Source: Arthrobacter sp. CJ23
GTDB lineage: Bacteria > Actinomycetota > Actinomycetes > Actinomycetales > Micrococcaceae
Direction: 5' to 3'
NCBI RefSeq assembly: GCF_024741795.1
Contig: NZ_CP102950.1
Location: 2,170,001-2,234,000 of the forward strand
Length of the DNA: 64,000 bases
The first letter of the stretch is position 1; each line of letters begins with the position of its first letter. Under the pieces are notes generated by a model. It was given only the letters and a program-made list of their open reading frames with translations, ran no database searches and had not been told where the DNA came from. Below, in pieces: positions 59,540-64,000 of this stretch. The position numbers were made by a program, and so were the translations under genes.

Positions 59540-60463
59540 CTACCCGTGGCGCGCCCCGGGATCCTGGACGTCCTCCATACCGGTGAAGGCCAGTATTTCG
59601 GCCAGAACGGCGTGCAGCGCCGGCGTGTTGTCTCCGGCCCGCCAAGCGGCGCGGAGGTCGACGTCGGGCGATGACTCAGTGAGCCGCGCGAACGCCACCT
59701 GGGTGGAATCGGCGTAGCGGGCCACCGAGGCCAACGTTAGGTGGCAGCCGACTTCGGCACCCACCAGGGCCAGCGCCGTCTGGGTATCGGGTGCAACCTG
59801 GGCAAGGTCCGGCGAAAAGCCGGCCGAGCGGGCCATGAGGCGCAAGCGGTCGTCCAGGACGGCACCTTCATGGGGCGGCAGGGTGACGAATGGCTGGTCC
59901 TTGAACTGCGCAATGGACAGTTCGGGCTCCCCGGCGAGCGGATGGGTGTCCGGCAGCGCCATCAGCAGGGAGTCAGGCATCACCACCTCGGTGGAAATTC
60001 CCGGGGGTGCGAAGTCCCATCTGCCGAGCGCGATGTCGGTCTCGCCGTTCGAGAGGCGGCGCATGGCCGACTGGCCAAAATGCTGGCTCGAGAGTTCAAG
60101 CCGGATTCCGGGGTACAGCAGGCGTATGGCGCGTGCCAGCCGCGCGACGAGCCCGTGGGTGGAGATGCCGGCAAAGTCGATCCGGACGAGTCCGCCCCGT
60201 CCGTCCGCTGCCGACCTGACAGCAACTTCCGCACGGCGGACTGCGTCAAGGACCTCGCGGGCTGCCGGCACAAGGGCCTGTCCGCTGGCAGTCAGCGTCA
60301 CGGACCGTGTGTTGCGCTCGAAAAGCAGGGTTCCCAGCTCGGTCTCAAGCTGTTTGATGGTCCGGCTCAGTGGCGGCTGTGCGACATGAAGGCGGGCCGC
60401 GGCCCGGCCGAAGTGGAGCTCCTGGGCTACCGCGAGAAACGCTTGAAGCTGGTTGATTTGCAT
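59540..60463 (-). CDS. LysR-family transcriptional regulator
   Basis: A 307-residue LysR protein: FLAVAQELHFGRAAARLHVAQPPLSRTIKQLETELG is the CbnR/BenM/CatM-type helix-turn-helix used by regulators of aromatic catabolism; the effector domain contains GLVARLARAIRLLYPGIRLEL. It is transcribed toward the phosphatase unit. The second LysR candidate for the shared T-N11-A sites. Confidence 0.92.
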   Translation of the reverse strand: MQINQLQAFLAVAQELHFGRAAARLHVAQPPLSRTIKQLETELGTLLFERNTRSVTLTASGQALVPAAREVLDAVRRAEVAVRSAADGRGGLVRIDFAGISTHGLVARLARAIRLLYPGIRLELSSQHFGQSAMRRLSNGETDIALGRWDFAPPGISTEVVMPDSLLMALPDTHPLAGEPELSIAQFKDQPFVTLPPHEGAVLDDRLRLMARSAGFSPDLAQVAPDTQTALALVGAEVGCHLTLASVARYADSTQVAFARLTESSPDVDLRAAWRAGDNTPALHAVLAEILAFTGMEDVQDPGARHG

Positions 60464-60588
60464 CGTGGAAGGCCATTTCTTCGCCCGATTATTGCAAACA
60501 GGGTATCAGTTAACCTGCCCGTGGCCTGCTGCCCCGGCGCCGGTGACGGGGACCGGTCGATGGGACAGGGACAGGGAAGTCGTGCGGC

Positions 60589-62163
60589 TCAGTCACGCAA
60601 GCGGATCCGGCGGGCTTTCCTTCGGGCTTTGCGGTACCGGGCTTCGGCGGTGGCGCCGAGGTGTTTTTCCAGGCGGGCAAGCCGGCCGTAGGCCGAGGAG
60701 GCGGAGGCGGGCAGTGCCGGGTCCGAGCCCAGCCTGCGCAGGAGCGTGCGTGCCACCACGCTGTCGTGCTGCTCGCCGAGGGCCATCTGCTGCCTCTGGG
60801 CCGCCTTGGCCAGCGAGGTGGCCGGTTTCCCGTGGATTCCGGAAACGGATTCGGCGGCGTGCCTCAGCAGCTTGGCGTCCTTGCGGACCCGGTGGAGCGC
60901 GGCATCCCGGTCCGGGCCTTTCCCCGCGCGTGCGACGGACTTTTGTGCCCGGCGAAGGCGTTTGGCCGCCTTGCCGAGCAGCATGGCGGTGGCCTTGCGG
61001 GCCGGTTTGGCGGCCAGGGGCATGGCCGGCGGATGGTCGCGGAAGTCTTCCAGATCGTCCAGGAGCCGGTAATAGCGTCGGGAGCCGAGGGCCGCCAGGA
61101 CTTCCCTGTAGCCCTCGTTGTAGTCGGTTCCGAGCTCCTGTTCGATGGACTCCGCGACGATCCCGGGGATGCTGTCGGGCGGCAACTGCCGGAAATCCCG
61201 GCGGAGGCGTTCGCGCAGGACCTCCGCGTCGCGGGGACGGCCGAGGATCCGGGCGAGCAATCTCAGCTCTTCGTCGAGCCGACTGGACTTGGCCTTGGTG
61301 AAGAGCGGCCGGTAGGTGCTCAGTGCGGAGCGGATCCGGCGGGTTGCGGAGCGCATCCGGTGGACGGCGTCCGGGGTCCCCAGCCTGACGCCGGCGTCGT
61401 GGGTGAGCAATTCGGTGATCTGTCCGCCCAAGTAGGCCGTGGCCACATCCAAGGCCTGGCCCTTCTTCCGCGGCTGTCCCATGTCTGTGGCACGTCTGGG
61501 CGGGAGGCCGTCTCCGAGGGCCCGGGCGAGCTTGGATGCATGCGGCGAGCGGCTGGCCCCCGCAGCGCTGAGGGTTTCAGCGGCGGCCGCGAACAGGTCC
61601 CCGGTTCCGTGGACGAGTTCGATCTCCCATTCCCGCCAGTCCGTGCCGGGCCGGCCGGAGCCGGGCCGGGATTGCTCCAGGGCGTCTTCCAAAGCCACGG
61701 CGTGGACGTGGTCGTCGACGAAGTCAGCCAGATGCTCCCCGCCGAGCCCGTACAGGCGGTACGTGGTGCGGCGGGTGGCCAGACGGACGATCGGGTGGAC
61801 GGCGTCGCCCCGTGTGTATGCAGGCAGGTATTCGGCCAGCCCCTCGGGCACGGTTTCGGGCTGGCCCAGGGGTGCGTGGATTTCCCGCCGGCTGTCCCGT
61901 CCGAGAGGGATCTTCAGGTGCCAGCCGTGGTCCGTCCCGCCGGTGCGGCGCCGCAGGGTGATGCCCCGGGCGGCCAGGGCCAGTACGGAAGTGTCAAAGT
62001 AAACCGCCTCGAGCAGGGTCTCGGCCGGCTCCGCCACGTGCCAGACGCCGGGAATCTCCAGCAGCGCCGGCAGCGGGGATGCGGAGTCGACGTCGTATTT
62101 CCGTTCCGTTTCGACCGTCTGCTCCGCCTGGACGCCTTGTCCGGGTTTCATCGTGTTGGTCAT
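60589..62163 (-). CDS. CYTH-CHAD domain protein
   Basis: A ~524-residue protein with an N-terminal CYTH domain (ExExK at residues 18-22, VETERKYDV; LRRRTGG, FVDDHVHA) and a C-terminal CHAD domain (~225-520) with the conserved DAVHRMRSATRRIRSAL and DAALHRVRKDAKLLRHAAE His/Arg helices. CYTH enzymes bind triphosphates or polyphosphate, and CHAD binds polyphosphate granules. The ATG at 62163 (AAGGA upstream) is preferred over 62184. Confidence 0.92.
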   Translation of the reverse strand: MTNTMKPGQGVQAEQTVETERKYDVDSASPLPALLEIPGVWHVAEPAETLLEAVYFDTSVLALAARGITLRRRTGGTDHGWHLKIPLGRDSRREIHAPLGQPETVPEGLAEYLPAYTRGDAVHPIVRLATRRTTYRLYGLGGEHLADFVDDHVHAVALEDALEQSRPGSGRPGTDWREWEIELVHGTGDLFAAAAETLSAAGASRSPHASKLARALGDGLPPRRATDMGQPRKKGQALDVATAYLGGQITELLTHDAGVRLGTPDAVHRMRSATRRIRSALSTYRPLFTKAKSSRLDEELRLLARILGRPRDAEVLRERLRRDFRQLPPDSIPGIVAESIEQELGTDYNEGYREVLAALGSRRYYRLLDDLEDFRDHPPAMPLAAKPARKATAMLLGKAAKRLRRAQKSVARAGKGPDRDAALHRVRKDAKLLRHAAESVSGIHGKPATSLAKAAQRQQMALGEQHDSVVARTLLRRLGSDPALPASASSAYGRLARLEKHLGATAEARYRKARRKARRIRLRD

Positions 62164-62574
62164 TGTCCGCGTCCTTGCCGGCACTGTTGGAACAAGTGCA
62201 ACCCCGTGGGCGTGTCCGGGGTGCCTAGGCCGGGTGCGTCCACCCCGATCATAGGCCGCCGGGGAACGGCCGGACCAGAGCCGGTTTCCTGCAGGAGACA
62301 GCCGGAAGCCGGACCCGCATCCGCAAGAGCCAGGAGAGGGGAGTGTTGGTTCGGCTTGCTCGTCACGTCAAAGGTGTGGTCCAATTGGCACGATTCGACG
62401 GACATAAGCAGATGGGAGGACGTGTCCATGTACACCGAGCCTCCAAGTATCGGCCGGGACTTTTTCCCTCCCGCCTGAACCCTCACGTCCCAGGTTCCAC
62501 ACCACGTTCACACGCTTTGGCGGGAGAAGTCCGTGGCCATTTAAGGCCGTGACCTCCTGTATGTCTGGATCACC
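62164..62574. other. Intergenic leader region of the CorA gene
   Basis: A 411-base gap between divergent CYTH-CHAD and CorA genes. The only likely coding feature is the 16-residue ORF at 62428. The CorA start itself has only a weak SD (GGATCACC), and CCTCC elements at 62465 and ~62549 could pair with the leader ORF's own GGGAGG. Confidence 0.5.
62428..62478 (+). CDS. Proline-rich leader peptide upstream of CorA (candidate)
   Basis: A 16-residue ORF, MYTEPPSIGRDFFPPA, with a strong GGGAGG eight bases before its ATG, ending 97 bases before the CorA start. It has two Pro-Pro pairs, one just before the stop. In Salmonella, proline-containing leader peptides (MgtL, MgtP) couple Mg2+ or proline shortage to transcription of Mg2+ transporter genes. 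Hairpin halves (CCGGGAC 62454-62460 with GTCCCAGG from 62487) overlap its end. Expression is unproven. Confidence 0.35.
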   Translation: MYTEPPSIGRDFFPPA

Positions 62575-63717
62575 ATGATGAACACCCGCCGCTTTTCCGC
62601 GCGCCTGCACACCCTCGCCAACCGCACCTCCCGCGCCCTGCAGAACCCTGCTGCCCAGGACGCTGCTGCCGCGCCGTTCCTCTCCGAAACCCGCCGCCCG
62701 AGCCTCGTTGACAGCGGCATCTACCTGGACGGGAAGCGGGTTACGTCCCCCCAGAGCCTGCCGGACACCTACCGGGAACTGAACCACCATGAAGGGTCCA
62801 TGGCGTGGATCGGCCTGGTCCGCCCTGAAGAATCCGAACTGCAGTCCCTGGCCGCCGAGTTCGACCTTCACGAACTCGCCATCGAGGACGCCGTGATGGC
62901 GCACCAGCGCTCCAAAATCGAACGCTACGGGGACACCCTCTTCGTCGTGCTGCGCGCTGCCCGCTACCTGGACTCCCAGGAGGAAATCGAATTCAGCGAG
63001 CTGCACGTCTTCGTCGGCCCGAACTTCATCATCACCGTCCGCCACGGCAGCTCACCGGACCTCGCCCGGGTCCGCCGCCGCCTCGAGCACGACACCACGC
63101 TGCTGCGGCTTGGCCCGGAAGCGGTTTTGTACGCGATCCTGGACGCCGTCGTGGACGGCTATGCCCCGGTGGTCTCCGGGCTGGAGAACGACGTCGACGA
63201 AATCGAAACGGAGGTGTTCAGCGGCGACCCCGAAGTCTCGCGACGCATCTACGAACTCTCGCGGGAGGTCATCCAGTTCCAGCGTTCCACCCACCCCACC
63301 CTGGGCATCCTGTCAGCCCTCTCCGGAGGGTTCGATAAGTACGGGATCGCCGAGGAACTCCAGAGGTACCTTCGCGACGTCGCCGACCACACGGCCCAGG
63401 CGAACGAGCGGATTGACGGATTCCGGTTCATGCTCCGCGACATCCTCACCGTCAACGCCACACTCGTCGCGCAACGGCAGAACGAGGAAATGAAGCACCT
63501 GGCCGAGGCCAGCAACGCCCAGAACGAAGAAGTCAAGAAGATCTCCGCCTGGGCTGCCATCCTCTTCGCCCCGACCCTGGTGGGGACCGTCTACGGAATG
63601 AACTTCGAGAACATGCCCGAGCTCAGCTGGGAATACGGCTACCCGCTCTCCATCACCCTCATGGCCGGTGTCAGCATCGTCCTGTACACGGTCTTCAAAA
63701 AGCGAGGCTGGATCTGA
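62575..63717 (+). CDS. corA: CorA-type magnesium/divalent cation transporter
   Basis: A 380-residue CorA protein: large soluble N-domain, then two C-terminal helices (ISAWAAILFAPTLVGTVYG; PLSITLMAGVSIVLYTVF) around the selectivity loop YGMNFENMPEL with the family GMN motif. It forms a pentameric Mg2+/Co2+ channel. ATGs lie at 62575 and 62578; both have weak SD. A hairpin follows the stop. Confidence 0.93.
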   Translation: MMNTRRFSARLHTLANRTSRALQNPAAQDAAAAPFLSETRRPSLVDSGIYLDGKRVTSPQSLPDTYRELNHHEGSMAWIGLVRPEESELQSLAAEFDLHELAIEDAVMAHQRSKIERYGDTLFVVLRAARYLDSQEEIEFSELHVFVGPNFIITVRHGSSPDLARVRRRLEHDTTLLRLGPEAVLYAILDAVVDGYAPVVSGLENDVDEIETEVFSGDPEVSRRIYELSREVIQFQRSTHPTLGILSALSGGFDKYGIAEELQRYLRDVADHTAQANERIDGFRFMLRDILTVNATLVAQRQNEEMKHLAEASNAQNEEVKKISAWAAILFAPTLVGTVYGMNFENMPELSWEYGYPLSITLMAGVSIVLYTVFKKRGWI

Positions 63718-63718
63718 A

Positions 63719-63739
63719 CACGGGGCCGCCGGCCCCGTG
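63719..63739 (+). terminator. GC-rich hairpin after corA
   Basis: CACGGGGCC / GGCCCCGTG with a GCC loop directly after the stop; no T tract. Confidence 0.6.
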
Positions 63740-63761
63740 GACACCGCCCAAGTCCAAGGAG

Positions 63762-63818
63762 GCGTTAAGAACGCGTCAAGATCCACTTCCGGTGCGTTAA
63801 GGATGCGCTAGGAACGCG
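63762..63818 (+). promoter_or_regulatory. Direct repeats of OmpR-family operator type
   Basis: Two pairs of 11-bp repeats: GCGTTAAGAAC GCGTCAAGATC (63762-63783) and GCGTTAAGGAT GCGCTAGGAAC (63794-63815), then GCGTT. Pairs are 32 bp apart, about three helical turns. This pattern fits a two-component response regulator of the OmpR/PhoB class upstream of the gene at 63889. Confidence 0.5.
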
Positions 63819-63888
63819 TTTGTGCCGTCCAGCCAGGAGTTGACTGGCATCAGCCCCGCAATCGGGGCGCGGATGAAAGGACGTTCCA

Positions 63889-64000
63889 GTGGCCGACGTG
63901 GCTGTTGTGGGGATTCTCGTGGTGTCCATGGGAATCGTGATGTGGATAGCCCACCTTTTGGGCAAAATGGTCGACGGCGATGGTCCGGTGAGCGGGCAAT
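63889..64000 (+). CDS. Small membrane protein, N-terminal part (runs off window)
   Basis: GTG start with AAAGGA seven bases upstream; the 37 visible codons give VGILVVSMGIVMWIAHLLGK, one hydrophobic helix, then VDGDGPVSG. No stop before the window end. Its position behind response-regulator-type repeats could suit a KdpF-like subunit or another ion-transport gene, but the sequence does not let me assign a family. Confidence 0.5.
   Translation, partial: MADVAVVGILVVSMGIVMWIAHLLGKMVDGDGPVSGQ

Overview
The window is 64 kb of GC-rich DNA. Gene content and style (GTG starts, ATGA-type overlaps, T-poor hairpin terminators, BTAD regulator, OLD-like TOPRIM protein, Tat lipoproteins, PKD-repeat exoprotein) point to an Arthrobacter-like actinobacterium of the Micrococcaceae; this is inference, since no rRNA or marker gene is present. 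I saw no tRNA, rRNA, CRISPR array, transposase or phage gene.

Layout. (1) 1-7.3 kb: a plus-strand plant-polysaccharide operon (end of a GH3 glycosidase, GH43, GH78 alpha-L-rhamnosidase, DUF5060/DUF5605-type hydrolase). (2) 7.4-11.1 kb: a large secreted protein with seven almost identical PKD repeats. (3) 11.2-14.5 kb: 1-Cys peroxiredoxin, BTAD/TPR regulator, YecM-like VOC protein and a small gene remnant. (4) 14.6-22.6 kb: IclR regulator divergent from a catabolic operon with an MHS-type transporter, NIPSNAP protein, SDR and three different tandem flavoprotein dehydrogenases. (5) 22.6-30.5 kb: minus-strand beta-oxidation operon (two glutaryl-CoA-dehydrogenase-type flavoproteins, thiolase, enoyl-CoA hydratase, 3-hydroxyacyl-CoA dehydrogenase, a small protein, MFS carrier), resembling a dicarboxylate (Dca-type) set. 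(6) 30.6-32.8 kb: LysR regulator divergent from a YeiH-type exporter.

(7) 32.8-60.5 kb is the most interesting part: five or six transcription units that look like one catabolic regulon. They encode an ABC importer (ATPase, permease, two near-duplicate Tat lipoprotein receptors), a 4-hydroxyacetophenone-monooxygenase-type Baeyer-Villiger enzyme with two alpha/beta hydrolases and SDRs, an ADP-forming acyl-CoA ligase joined to a three-part biotin carboxylase, an MDR oxidoreductase, an APH-kinase/ACAD11-type pair like levulinate LvaA/LvaC, a CYP199-like P450 with a phthalate-family reductase, and a MaoC hydratase/SDR/thiolase unit. A 13-bp LysR-like element (TATC-N5-G, best copies TATCGCCTYGATA) lies in front of the units at 38360, 41508, 51677, 53125 and 59513. 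A plausible reading is: alcohol to ketone, Baeyer-Villiger oxidation to lactone or ester, hydrolysis to hydroxy acid, CoA activation, phosphorylation and elimination of the hydroxyl, then beta-oxidation. The substrate is not visible.

(8) 60.6-64 kb: CYTH-CHAD protein, a CorA-type magnesium transporter preceded by a short proline-rich leader ORF, and the start of a small membrane protein behind direct repeats of an OmpR-family operator type.

Decayed DNA (amidase active-site fragment, NIPSNAP gene with internal deletion) lies at 55.5-56.4 kb.
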